Positions 40,601 to 52,624 of a DNA stretch of 64,000 nucleotides are shown here, piece after piece. The translations under genes and the position numbers were made by a program. This DNA is from Branchiostoma floridae (Eukaryota > Chordata > Leptocardii > Amphioxiformes > Branchiostomatidae), in assembly GCF_000003815.2 (NCBI RefSeq), contig NC_049994.1:11409736-11473735 (forward strand), written 5' to 3'. The notes below the pieces were generated by a model. That model had not been told where the DNA came from, searched no databases, and worked only from the letters and a program-made list of their open reading frames with translations. The stretch's first letter is position 1, and the number at the start of each line of letters is the position of its first letter.

Positions 40601-43600
40601 GTTGCTACTTCAGCACCAAGGACAGTCCTTGTTTGTCTCAATAATAGAATATCCCTGGGTGTATTCTGGCCAGGAATGTGTTCTTGCCTGTTATATATAT
40701 ATTTCAAAATGTACAATTTGGCGATCTTTCTTTAGGTACAATAACCTTTCTTGACTGCTCGGTTATCATTTTGCCAATTTCTGTATCATGTAATGTGACA
40801 TCATCCTTTCCTTTCACTATTTGCTATATTTTGGTTCTAATAATCTCAAGAAATCACTAGGAAATATTCCATTCCCCCACTGAATTGTCCCCATGGTATG
40901 GCATCTTAAGTTGGGGTCCATTATATTTTTCCGTTCACTTTTAGATGATCTTGATTAATGTAGTACGTGGGAGTACATGTAGGTACAAAAGCCTAGATGG
41001 ATAACATCAGACTGCACTTAACAGGAAGACATTTGTATCCGCTGAAATGTCGAGAAAGTAAGGAATCCCCCAAGGCAGCGTAACATAAAACTTGTTATGA
41101 CAGATATATCAGATGCATGCATTTTCAAAGTCTTTCAGAATCAGATATACATGTTTGTTTGTTTTTTACCTTTATTTATTCATGTACAGAATACATCTCT
41201 TACAATATTGATGTGCAGTCTCTACAATCTTCAAAATATGTACATTAAAGATGTGACAGACTGCACATACATATTGTAGTATGAAGTTGCAACAGACTGC
41301 ACATACATATTGTAGTATGAAGACATCCCCAGGGCCTTTTCTGAGAAAAGGATTGAGAGGAAAATACTGAAGGCATAAAAGGAAAATGCAAAAGTGAGAG
41401 GGAGTGCACAGAAGGGGGGGGGGGGGGAGATATATTTAAAATGCTCCTGTTGTTTAATGTAAGAAGAGAAATTTGGTGAGTAAATATTACTACAGTAACT
41501 GCAGTTGCCTTCATTTCTTTACACTGATGATTCTAAATAATTGTGGATTCATGTTGTGAATATTACCAATAAAAGACTGTTACCCATACATGTAGGTACA
41601 TCATTTTTGTACGATACAAATAAAAGGGGTACTTTATGTATAATGTCTCCCGATACTAGTAATAGGCACATGTGTGGGATTAGATTACAAAGGCTTTTCC
41701 AAGAATTGACGATGGATAGAGAGGGTTATCTTCCCAACATCTGTGTCTCCAGCAATCATAAGGAAGATACGGTGAGGATAAGGATGTCACAATGGTTACC
41801 ATGGCAACTGATATGACGTCTTTGACACTAGGTCACTGACCGGCCATACGGTGATATAGCAGCATGAGACAATGTTTTTTCTGGGTCGACTATTCTAGTC
41901 AAACAAGGGACACAGACTCATCAGTGATGAAATAAATGTACTGAGCTATTACACCCTTCATAATAAATATTGACCTACAAACGTACTAGAATATGAAATA
42001 GAGGTTAGATGAATGAAACAAGCTCATTAGGGATGTTTGATATCTTACAAGCAATTAGTAAATGCTTGTATGTACAATGAAACCATCCCTTCTAGTTTAC
42101 TGTACCCTCTTACCATCAGGGTCCATTTTACTCATTTAAAAGACAAAGACAGTCAAAGGCAGATTTAGTAGTGCTTTGGGGCCATTCTAAGTCCCCCAGA
42201 CAAAAAGAACAGCGATATATAGAATTCTGCTGCCTTGGTGTAAACTAGGAAATATAGAAACATAACAGAAAAGCTCAAACATTACTTCATTCCCTTGGGT
42301 GTGATAAAAATAATTCTGCCTACCTGAGCCAACGTTTCTGTGTGATATTGAGCAACTGAGCGCAGTCGATTCACCCACTGCTGCCGCTCTTTAGCATCAA
42401 ATGCTGCAAAACAAAGGAAAGTCAGTCAACAAAAATAAAGGGCACATTTTTTGTCAAAAATTGTTGCAAACATTTGACAGAAAATGGTAATTTTTCACCA
42501 TTAATACAAAAATGACTCCTCTCTATAGTGACCACATGCCTACAATTAGACAATGATTCTAATTGAGTATCAGCCCCCTACATGGTCTTATTGAGCATGT
42601 TTGACTATACAACGGTTACCGTTTAAATATATAAAGAACAAAACAAACACATAATACTTCTTCTTACCGATACAACACCCAGAGGTTGTGCTTAATACTG
42701 GGAGGACCAGACTGTTATGCCTGCACATTTGCACGTACGTATACCCACGCATCCCAGCGCAACTCAGGGCTGATTATTAGTCATGACACTTAACGTTATG
42801 ATTCGTGGCTTGTGGGTTCTCCCTGCAACTTAGCTAAATATAGTGGCAACCCACTGAGGCAGATACAAAAGTGCTATCACTTATCATGATCATAATAATT
42901 ACAACAGACTACAGGTACAATTTGAGTCTCGCGGAACCAATCTACCCTCATAAATGCTTAGGAAGGATTTTTATCGTCTGAATCTGATGTGAGAGTGTAA
43001 TAAAAAAAATAAATTTGGGTCATTTCTGTAATTTCATATAATGTGACCTTTTTAAAGTTTTATAACCATTAATTATAACTTACATAAATTAGCTATTTTT
43101 TGGTATGTTAAAAATGGAAATGCTGTTGTTTAGGGCAAGAAATAATTATGATAATAGCAGTTACGATATATGAACTTAATATACATCATAACTGGCATGA
43201 ATTGTAAATATGCAGGGCTGGCTATTCCATACAATATCTAACACCAATAAAGTTCATCCATGCTTTCAGCTATCTTTGCCACAAACAACTTGTCAGTCAT
43301 CGTTAATAATATCTAGAATGACTTCACCCAAAAAGAATTCTAAAAAAATTTGTAATATTCCTTAGACATATCTGAGGCAAATTTATGATGCTAAAAACTT
43401 GTCCTGTAACTATAACTAGAAGGAGAAATTTGAGCAAAGAGCCTGGCAAATACTCAATACCAGCAAAATACATTTCCTTAGAGCCTCCTTCAGTGGCAGG
43501 ATTTATAAAGATTCCTCCCTCACGACTCCCTTCTGCTGCCCTCTATACGGTGTGAAACACTTCTGCCATGGTCGTATCATCCATCATCTCCCTGGTTACC

Positions 43601-46600
43601 ATGGTAACTAATCGGATTATCCAACCGAATTGCGGGATTATCATTCAATTTCAGGAGAACACGGAACGTACCCTTGCTACAGTTAATGCCACTTGCTCAA
43701 AATCGCTTTCCCCTAAAACCCGGGCAATCAAACGTTGATGCAGAATTACACATCAGGACGGCAGAAATATTGTTGCCATGGCAACAGGGATGATTGCTGG
43801 TCCATCTGATTGGATTAAACCCATTGTGTCAACCATGAAAAATGGAATCTTATTTGTGATTTGATTTTGGCTCACCGTGAAAGGAGTGTTAGCTCGCTGG
43901 AGGTGCCTTGCTAAATTCCTTCACTATCATCTAGATTTCCACTTTTCTAGTTATAGAATATCTAACGTTATTAGATTCTGACCAACACACCTTGCCAAAA
44001 ATTAATACAATGGAGCTCTAGAAGAAATTATGAACCTAAGAATGTACTTGCCATATAATCTAAATACAAATAACCATGGATCACTTTACCCTTGGAAGTC
44101 GTCCTTGGATACTGACAAATAACAACACTAGTTAAGGATAATCTACTTCTCAATACCCCAGTTGAAATACTACAAACAACTTAATGAAGACAGCTACATG
44201 TTTAATGTCTTTGGTACCACATGTACATGACTGTATATATTTGGAATATATCTACTAATGTCCAAAAACATCAAGCTATCACGCAAGAAATAATTTCTTC
44301 ATCTCTCCTAATGTATGGGGAACTCTTAATAAATTAGTACAAGATTCCAAAGCCTGTTTTTCCCTTTTGAACAGATCAGTCTTGTAAATGTAAGAACCTT
44401 TGTCCACCTACCTTTCAGTCTCCACATGAGTAAATGTAGGGCTTGCCATTGCTACATGTATCTAAGAGTACCCCACTAAGCAAGTTCTCCTGACATAGCA
44501 ACAAGGAAGATCATGACTGCCACATAAACTGTCAATCATGACCTCCTTATAAGGGTATCAGCCTGACCAGTTTTCAGAGGGGTAATTTTTTTCTCAAACA
44601 TAATCTATTTTCTTTATAAATAAAATTATATTAAGTTTTCATATGATTGTTGTTGAGATGATATCCCACCCCATTATAATCATATTTCTATGTATGTTTC
44701 TTTTGTAAATTTGTTAGTAAAGATGATCTCACCCCTGTTTGTCTCGTGGCATAGTCCATCCCTAAAACTCCCATTATGAACAGCACAAACAAGGATCAAG
44801 GTCAAATCCATCTCTGTCCTTGCATGCCATTACCCTCTGACTAAACTGCATTTTATAATTACTTTAGATATCCAGACGGCCATTTTCAAAATGTTTTATT
44901 ATCTATCGGATCCTGCTCTATTTACTGTATTTTATAAGTATCTGATAAGAAACAAAGAAACAAATTTGTGAAGCAAAAAGAGAACATGTCATGTGGTTTG
45001 GGATTTCCCTTATAATGCAGTTGGGAAGAACATTGAAGATCAGCAGGTTTTACATCTAATATTATCATATTTTTGCCAGCAATTCCACCAAAAAGTGGTT
45101 ACCAAGGCTTTACAAAAATGTGTTGAACACCTGAATATCTTAAATTTGCGTAACTCCACTGCTGCATTAGCTTATCTCCTTATATTCATTATATTCTTTC
45201 ATGTTTCAGTCTCAGCATACATGGTAGAATTATGAGACTTGACATTATTTTTGACAGTAACACTTAAATCTTCAAGATTCTTAATGACATATCCACAAAA
45301 ATACTCTACAACAATTTGATTGCTGTTTTATATCACAAGCTTACACATGTAATTCCTAGAGCCTTTTCAAGTACTAGCATCCATCTGAACTTCCATGGTG
45401 CCTGGCTACACCTACTGGTCAGAGGGGAAGTGATCTGATCTTATAAATCCCATAACCTTTTACATTAACACCTGCGGTCTACAGCACTTTTATACATGTA
45501 TGTCAAACCCATTACTATAAATCTTTTAATAGATACTTGACCTCAATGAAAAGCAGCCTGCAGGCTGATTTGAGATTCTTATGAATAAACTAAGTTTCAA
45601 ATAATTTTCCACCCAGCTGTAACTGAACACAGGAATTCAGGTAGGCAGATCTTGCAGTGGTTTAACTTTTAAGACAGTAACAAGTAAGCTGGGGAAGGAG
45701 TTTAGCCGGCACAGGACTTTTATTTCACCGAGTTTTATTCTTCCACAGTGGAAGAAGAGGGATGAGCTCTGCCTTCTAGTAGCATTACCCAAGACACACT
45801 AGTACTTACACAGTTACATGGACTAACAACCCACTACCCCTACAGCCTTAAAAAGGCTAGCGCGCGCTATGGGACCTTTGCCTTTTTTCAAACACAAACC
45901 ACTAATGGGTTTCGTGGGTGGTGTGTTGGTGTTATGTGGGTGCCTTACTCCTACATTATATTACGTAAGTGCATTAGATTCTGACTCCTGTAACCTTTAA
46001 TTAGCACTAGGTCATGTGCCAAGCAAATGGATTCTTAAAGTTTACATATGTACTACTATATATAGAAGTGTAGCCTTGGAGAAAAGGTGTATTCTACAAA
46101 ACACTTTGAAGGACTACAAAACATTAGTATAAAAGCATCGTCAATAGTTTTTGAAGTTTTAGTATGATCCATAAATTCAGAGTGGTGCAAGTAACATTTG
46201 TCTAGTGCAGGTAATCTTCAATGTTACCTGCACTGCCTTGAATCATTGAGCCTTTCAGAGAAACTACAAAAAGCTGTCCTTACCACGTAACCTGTACACT
46301 TCGCCATTGGCAGCGTTGATACTGAACGTGTGAGAATCCTCGTCGCTGGGTGACATCACCGATCCCGCCAGCTGCAGCGAACCCCGCGGCCTCTGCTTCT
46401 TACTCTCCTCATTTACATAATAGTCAAGAACACCCGAGTCTGGGTCAAGTACAAACCACCTGTAGGTCAAGGGTCAAAAGTTCAAGGGTTAAAGGTTGCT
46501 TAGGCTTGATGTGATGAAGTTATACACGATCATGACCCAATTTCTCTAAATTAACATTATTTGTTATATACTTTTCTTGTCCTAGCAAATACCAGAATAA

Positions 46601-49600
46601 AAATCAAACACAGAAGATATGTAAAAATGGAAATTTCATGTCAGTGAAAGAATGAAGTTTTGTAATGTTCCCTCAAAATACAGGAAGTACCATGTGTTCT
46701 TGTAGCCTTTATCAAAATTGTGGACTCTTTATAATAGCAAGGGAATTACTGGGAGGCCAGAGATAAATGCTAATCTTGATCAAAAGACTTTCCTGTCTGG
46801 GCTACCACCTGAGACCACAGGAAAGTCTGACCATCAGTGGGGCCAAAGTATCTTTATTCATTGGATGTCATCCAGGGGTTTTGTATGCTTTTGTACAGGA
46901 ATTCGTGGCTTTTTCATAGTCATAAGATATGCATGAGTTTCAGAAAATCAATGAAAATGCTTCGGCACCCCTGATATCTCAAACTCACATATCACCCATC
47001 TCATAGAGACTGCAGTCAGTTTGGAGGCATGTCAATGATTGTGAAGAAATTGAGGCAACATACATTGCAAGAAAATGTTTGAAACATTGACAAGAAAATT
47101 CTGGAATCTTCAAACTCCCTCATCTAAAAACAAAATCTTACAAAGAAAGTAAAATATGCATCTGTGTGAGCATTAATATTCATAAAGTTTAACGTAAACT
47201 TTTAAAGTTACTGAATTATCAGTACAAACTGGGATCAGATAAGAAACGAGATCTGCAGTACTGTGCATGAATGCTAGATGGCATTCCACTATAGAAAATA
47301 CAACACAAATAAAAGATAGTATATAATGTTACTCCATTTGTTGCTCTTCATCCTTGGAGACCAAACACTTTTTAATTTTAAACCTTTTCAGTCAATGAAT
47401 AAATCGACTTTACTAAGCATGAATAAATTTATTTCAGCAAAATGCTTAGTAATGGAAAGGTTTAAGTAAGCATGCTACTGTAAAACTAATACGTAAAGGA
47501 CTCTAATTATATATAATTGTGTGAGTCTAAACAGAAATTATTGCAAGACAAAGTTAAACCTGAACACACAGAAATAAGGACAGAAAATGGAAGGACAGTA
47601 AGCAATCATACACACTTATCATATACATGTAGTCGTCAATAGAATGGTACAACATTCAAGAAATACGCACAAAGACATGGACATTAAAATATGGTAGAAG
47701 AAAGAAATATATGTATTGGAAAACAACTCCAGTGAAAAAAAAAATTGTACCTTACAATTTTTTAATAAAATAACACTTATAGAGTCCTCCTTTTGAAAAG
47801 AGACCAATAATAGAGTCATATTTGGCTTATTAAACTATGTCTTTTCATTCTGGCAAGAAAGCTTGACATGCATAGATTTCAAATTTTTCCAGAACTGTGT
47901 TTAGACTATAGACATTTCTGTTCATAGACGTTGCCAGAAGTACAAACGTAGCTCTGGAAATGAAGCAGGAAAGTTCAGGAGAGACCAGTTCTTTACCTTA
48001 CCTATATTGCCATCCAGTTATGAGGTTGGTATATTTGGCCAGCTGGCCTTGATATGGTTGCCTTGACAACACAGCAAGAGAGAAAAAAGAGAAGAAGGTT
48101 GGATATTGGTGGACATTCATTGCCATGATTTACCAGAACGCTGTTCTGAGACCACAGAACATTATTCTGATACCATCATTGAGTTTTTAGTGCTTTCTAA
48201 CTTATGAATTGATTGTTGAACAAAGCATGACATATACACTTATATGGCTACAGACTAAGATTATGCTGCCATGGTGTTATTGTTAACTTAGTCTATGGTT
48301 GCTACCAGTCAATATCATTTTCCTTCCTATTAAAGTTTTAACAAATCGACTAATGCCGAAAAATCCCATTTGGAAATCTGACGTTGTAACGTAATAACAA
48401 CAGCCTGTTGTTATTAAGTTAGAACATGTAATATTTAGCAACTTTAGTAACATGCCAAGCCGCGGCCATTCTAAAATGTAAATGTTCTTGCATGACAAAA
48501 ATATGTATATACGCCGTCCTGTGCCTAATTGAATTTCACTGAGTCATCTTTCATACAACATGCTTTTCAAAATTCATGTTTTTTTATGAGGCTCAGAATT
48601 CATTATACTTGATAGGGAATAGGTAAACTGGTGCACTTAAAAAATTAGATGCATAGGAAAGATTTGGGTCCACAACAAGAAAATGAAAAGGTAAAATGTC
48701 AACGAACTTTGTATGCACAAAATGACAAGGGTGCACATGCCACCCAGTATTTTGAGTCCTGTGTTGAGTCCTATGATTGCAACATTTATCTTGACTGAGT
48801 TTTCATTCCTTGGTTAAGGGCAGATAAAGGAACTGTTTTGCCCCAGCTTAAATGGAGACAGCACAAATGTACATGTGGACCTTACACTGCATTCATCACA
48901 CCAAAGATTTAGCACTACATATAGCTCTGAGGTAATCAGGTATAGGAAAGGGCCATTTGGGCTGATAGCCAACAGGTTGGCGCACAGTATGTGACAAATT
49001 TGTGACCTTGTCACATACTGTACATGTTAAGAGTCATTACAACCCTTGCCAGGCTGCCAAAGAACTGGTAATCGTCATGTATGTCTGGGAACAAACCAAT
49101 TTCTTCAATGCTGCCAAAATACAAATGAGTCACACTCAGACTCATAGTGTACAACTTACGTGATTCTTGTAAGTTGTATTGCGATAGACCATTCCCATTA
49201 CCCCGCCTACCTCTGTCACAAATTATGTAGAATACAATGTATCTGATGGACATGCAGCCACCCTCTCATTTGGTTAACTGCTAATATTATAATTTTGATG
49301 TGTAGTAAATCAGGATCAGTCTTATTGTATACTAGGGGTGGGTACCGGTACAGAAAATTCAGGTCCAGGTCCGGTTCAGGTCCAAAGGATCAGGTCCAGG
49401 TCCGGACCTGAACCTGGACCTGATTCAGTATGACACATACCAATGGTCCATTCCACTACAAAGAAATCTGTTTGGTGGACTTTTAGACTTAAATTTGTGT
49501 ACATTGGCGTTTTCAAATCCTACAACGCTAACTGCACCTGTACGATTAGCGGTAAAACTTGGTAGAAATTATTATAAACTCTACTCTACTTCACTCGTTA

Positions 49601-51978
49601 TCTTCTTCCACCTACAAGCGCCAAAACGTGTGAATGCCTGATAAAATAATCTGTTAATTTTCTAATCGGTCCAACATCCGGTCCACCTAATTTTTTCAGG
49701 TCCGGTTTTTCTGGACCGGTCCAATAAGAAAAACCGGTTTTGTACCGGTACACTGTACCGATACCCAGCCCTACTGTATACGTACATGTAGCAACCTGCA
49801 AGTTGGCTGCAACATGCAACTTTTGGAAAACAACCCAACATCAAGTTGGTAAACTTTGTGAACAGCTTTGCAATTTTGTAGCTATAAGATATGCTATATA
49901 TTATTGCTAGCTTGGTACAACAAAGCACAGCATTTAGCAAGTAAATACTAAATAGGGTTATTAAATTCACATTAATCATGAAGACATGTTTTTTTTAGAA
50001 AGTTTCTACAAATTGAAAGTAAAATTTGCATTATTGCAGATAATGGAAAAAATTGCAATTCAGTGTCAAACTCTAGTGTATGATATAAGAACATATATCA
50101 GAGTATGTGGAGAAGGACAACCTCAAGCCAACCGTTCACACTTACGCCACATCTTCAGAAAAGATGCTGGAGCCGCATGTTCCCCATTTAGGAACTTTAT
50201 TCGAACCGACACACAACAAACATGTTTCGCCGTAGGCCTTCCTCAATGTCATGGGCTCGAATGAGCATAGTACAGCATGTCCTCGCTTTTAATTTTATAG
50301 GCCAAGTGCATAGTGCAATGACCAGGTGCAAGGTGCCCTAGGTGGCTTAACCAATCACAGTTCAGCAAGGTAGTGCAGTCTGCTCTATGACTGGTCTAGT
50401 TGGTCTGGTCGTCCTTCTCCACATACACCATGAATATATATGTAGCTCACTCCTTGAACCTGGAAGGGTCCTGTTAACGTTTGATTGAATGTGTGTGTGC
50501 ATGTCAGTTAAAGAAAGAAGGAAAACAAATTGAATCGATTGGAAAGAAAATCTGCAAAAGAAAGCTAAGAGAAAAACAAGATAAAGGAAAATAGAACTGC
50601 ACATGCACAAATTATCTATATTAGAGAGTATTTCTTCATCACTTTTTAAAAACGTTGTTTTATTTTAAGGAATTTCTCATGTTCAACAGCTGAAGCCATC
50701 AAACCCCTCCTATACCCTCCTGTGTAAATGTGACATGACCACAAGAGTAAACATGAATGAATGAAATGGCTATTTTGAAAGGGTAATTTCAAAAATTGTT
50801 CCTCCTGATCCTATTTTAGAAACAAACAGGTGCAAGCTGTATTCTTTACATATTATCTGAGTGATTCTACTAGTCTATTTACAAACATTATCATAACTAT
50901 TAGTGTTGAAAATGAATGTCAGATGAGTTGGACCATTGTTAACTCAAACCAAAGCAGCTAATTAGCTATTATGTCAGGCCATCATCTATATGTACATGTG
51001 TTCTAGTACTAGTACTGATAATTTGATCTGTTCTATCCCCAACAGTTAAAGAATTGTCAATAGTATTGCTCTGAGTCTCAGTTTGCCAATGGCCTGACAT
51101 AACCTGATCCTGTTGTAAAACATCCATTGTTATAATCAATATATGAAACACATAATGGTTAGATGTAGCATTAGATGATATCAGCATCAGACAGGGAATA
51201 CTAACAGTTTAGCAAGGGTGGTTAATCAATCAACACCAAAACAGGACATAGTGTAGCTTAGGTGGGGCCCAGAAACAACAAAAAACATATAAAACTTCTA
51301 GATCTAAATCAATTTACCTTAACGGTGGTTATATTTCACAGCAGGAGGTAACATGTTTTTGCTGTGTTTTGAATTTGTGCTGGAAACAATTCTGTGTCAT
51401 GATGCATCGTCATATATGTAGTTATTGTAGAACTAGAACTAGTAGAAGGGCCTGTGACATGTCATAACATAACTGTCAGTGTAACAGTGGTCGTAGTGTC
51501 AAGAAATTGAAGCATTCACCATTGGGAGGTCACAGTGCAAACCTTGAAAATAAAACCACAGCATTTTATTATTCTATTATTTACAGAACAAATAATGAAG
51601 CTTATTATAAAATAGATTTTCCAACATTGTACTCATTCACATAAAACATATACATACACTCATCATGTTGACAGGACTGTATACATAACATTCTCATAGT
51701 GTATATTTACTATCGAGAGATTTCTAGATGTGATATTCTTACCTGTACTGCCAGCCTTTCATAACGTTGGTGTATTTGCTTAGCTGTCCCTCGAACGGTC
51801 GCTTCAACCCTTCCTGCTCGGACAGCTCCAGCTCCTTGGCCCGCGCCATTACGGCCAGCAGCTGCTGTCGCTCGGCCTCGTTGAACTGGGAAAGGTCGAC
51901 GGACGGCTGGACAGCAGCGGTGGCGGAAGTCTCACTAGCCGCAGGCGACTCACTCCGGGTCACGTCATTCGTCGCCAT
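31639..51978 (-). CDS. OSBPL11: Oxysterol-binding protein-related protein, ORP10/ORP11 type
   Basis: Thirteen exons in transcript order: 51743-51978, 46284-46459, 42324-42403, 38120-38235, 37381-37525, 36704-36884, 35907-36187, 35030-35198, 34169-34368, 33406-33599, 32548-32725, 32090-32229, 31639-31837. All phases agree; 764 aa. Residues 28-60 form a charged helix with RIM/rabphilin-like character. A PH domain (about 63-164: [29 protein letters not shown]) precedes a Ser/Pro-rich linker and a helical segment ([15 protein letters not shown]). The ORD lipid-transfer domain starts near 398, with [10 protein letters not shown] at about 466 and the family signature [10 protein letters not shown] at 527. 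Linker words and the C-terminus match ORP10/11 better than ORP9. The family moves phosphatidylserine and PI4P or sterols at membrane contacts; no clear FFAT motif is seen, as expected for ORP10/11. Exon 9 carries SQSET repeats in a variable loop. Confidence 0.93.
32985..33265 (+). mobile_element. Left-truncated MITE copy (family of 3966-4352)
   Basis: It shares GGTATACCGAACAATAG near 33028 and the right terminal repeat GTCATCCATATGATTAAATC near 33237 with the full copy. The left terminal repeat is absent. It lies in an intron of the ORP gene. Confidence 0.55.
33283..33352 (-). pseudogene. Intronic copy of the SQSET repeat segment of ORP exon 9
   Basis: On the minus strand this reads [20 protein letters not shown] and then a stop, closely matching [20 protein letters not shown] inside exon 9 (about 34230-34298). 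It lies in the intron after exon 10. The copy lacks the flanking ORD sequence, so it looks like a partial exon duplication or two insertions of the same source sequence. Confidence 0.5.
33640..33785. mobile_element. Diverged MITE, relative of 11046-11192
   Basis: The right end matches AGTGTGGACTCATTCCTCA (minus strand) and the interior shares CAGGCTGAATAAAGGTTCAG with the other copy. The left end is more decayed. It sits in an ORP intron, about 40 bp upstream (in transcript order) of exon 10. Confidence 0.5.
35795..35868 (-). CDS. OSBPL11: Duplicated ORP exon segment with synonymous changes only
   Basis: This repeats the last 74 nt of exon 7 (35907-35980), 112 bp further along the transcript. 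Both copies encode [20 protein letters not shown] and then MDLTR, and both run into the same GTTAGT donor. I count seven base differences over 25 codons, all synonymous. An AG at GTGGAG could serve as acceptor, giving an in-frame 21-residue insertion. It may be a used exon, a recent duplicate, or an artefact. Confidence 0.5.
37650..37860. repeat. Interspersed repeat fragment
   Basis: GTGATGCTGAAGAAGAGTGA followed by GGTCACTCGAAA resembles AGCGATGGTTAAGAATAGTG followed by AGTCACTCGAAG near 62310-62345. The family is not identified. Confidence 0.4.
38673..38772. other. Assembly gap (100 N)
   Basis: Exactly 100 Ns, probably a placeholder of unknown true size. The right flank holds two copies of a unit containing TCAAATTTCATGCCATAATG (near 38798 and 38876), so the gap probably lies in a tandem repeat. 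It falls in an ORP intron; no exon is missing from the model. Confidence 0.95.
38785..38930. repeat. Two-copy tandem repeat beside the gap
   Basis: TCAAATTTCATGCCATAATG followed by AC(C/T)ATAGCAGGG occurs twice about 78 bp apart, each time followed by a TATTTTCTC string. Confidence 0.65.
39780..40690. repeat. Tandem repeat, six copies of a 150-170 bp unit
   Basis: The core GGACAGATCTTGTTTGTCT occurs at about 39834, 39988, 40156, 40310 and 40458, with a variant at 40620. Between cores the units share GTGTATTCTGGCCATGG and TTTGAAGACAAAAATA. It is within an ORP intron and has no coding potential on either strand. Confidence 0.85.
41250..41325. repeat. Short direct duplication
   Basis: CAGACTGCACATACATATTG followed by TAGTATGAAG is present twice in a row, about 36 bp apart. 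Confidence 0.8.
41795..41808. promoter_or_regulatory. RFX X-box (perfect)
   Basis: GTTACCATGGCAAC fits the X-box GTNRCC-(0-3)-RGYAAC on both strands. A TGACGTC half CRE follows at 41814. It lies in an intron of the ORP gene. Confidence 0.55.
43595..43608. promoter_or_regulatory. RFX X-box (perfect palindrome)
   Basis: GTTACCATGGTAAC is a perfect 14-bp palindrome matching the X-box. Its flanks differ from the other two sites, so it is not a simple repeat copy. Confidence 0.55.
43772..43785. promoter_or_regulatory. RFX X-box (ideal palindrome)
   Basis: GTTGCCATGGCAAC is the optimal RFX dimer site. It is the third such site within 2 kb in the ORP gene. Confidence 0.6.
45740..45865 (+). repeat. 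SINE body remnant
   Basis: AGAAGAGGGATGAGCTCTGC and ACTAACAACCCACTACCCCT resemble the body of the SINE at 8365-8610. The tRNA-like head is not seen. Confidence 0.4.
48002..48061 (-). CDS. OSBPL11: Second copy of the ORP PH-domain start exon (alternative exon)
   Basis: Sixty nt encode [17 protein letters not shown], parallel to [17 protein letters not shown] at the end of exon 1. A long pyrimidine tract (TTCTTCTCTTTTTTCTCTCT) and an AAG acceptor precede it, and a strong GTAAGG donor follows in phase 2, the same phase as exon 1. It could replace the end of exon 1 through another first exon, or be inserted as 20 residues. [11 protein letters not shown] looks more like vertebrate ORP10/11, while the exon 1 version looks more like ORP9. 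No partner first exon was found. Confidence 0.7.
   Translation of the reverse strand, partial: ATISRPAGQIYQPHNWMAI
49333..49773. mobile_element. Non-autonomous hAT-like element
   Basis: The ends are TAGGGGTGGGTACCGGTAC and, inverted, TAGGGCTGGGTATCGGTAC. The flanks TTGTATAC (49325-49332) and CTGTATAC (49774-49781) match at 7 of 8 bases, an hAT-sized target duplication. The interior is rich in CAGGTCC/GGACCTG repeats. It is within the ORP gene. Confidence 0.75.
50103..50426. mobile_element. MITE with 16-bp inverted ends
   Basis: GTATGTGGAGAAGGAC at 50103-50118 is repeated inverted and perfectly at 50411-50426. The interior shares GGAGCCGCAT with the MITEs at 11046 and 33640. No target duplication is evident. 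Confidence 0.65.
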
Positions 51979-52624
51979 ATTGGTGGGGAGGGGGGCCGCG
52001 CGCTTGATTAGAATTTATCGATCTAAAATCCCAGTTCTCTCCTGTCACACGAATTCACAGAGAACCATTTGAATGTCCCTACAAATTCCCGGATTCCTGT
52101 AGTTTTTGCTGCTACCATGTACAAAATCAAAGAAATTTCAAGGGGAAAATCGTATAAATTTTATATTTTTGGAAGGCGGAAGCAACACAGAGAGGATGAT
52201 GGGACGACCCACGATGTTGCAGCAATTTGGAAGCAACCATTCTAGTATAAAGGTAGAAAATCATGAAAATAGTATGATTTGTAAACGAAATGACGCTTGA
52301 ATATACTATGACATAAAAGAACCAGTAAATCAATCATATTTTATTTGAATAATCTAATAAACTTCTGAGAAAAATGTATGTGTGCTACAAAGAAAGATGA
52401 TTATAATTTGCCCATACATTGAGATAGAATAATCCAAATAACCTTTAGTGACGTGTATCTAACCTTTGACCCTTTTGCTCACCGGTTGAGCCGTGCTTGT
52501 CGAGTTGTGGCGGAATTTTTGTTTCTCCAAGCTGTACTTTTCCGTTTCCAGACCCATCCCGCAAATTCTGAGCTCGTCTTAAGATTTCTGTTGAACACAA
52601 CATCATCTTGAGTGACTTTCCACG
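51979..52624. promoter_or_regulatory. Head-to-head promoter region (ORP / GPD1)
   Basis: The ORP and GPD1 start codons lie 646 bp apart on opposite strands. A GC-rich patch with GCGCGC lies next to the ORP ATG, and no TATA box is obvious on that side. A bidirectional promoter is possible. Confidence 0.45.
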
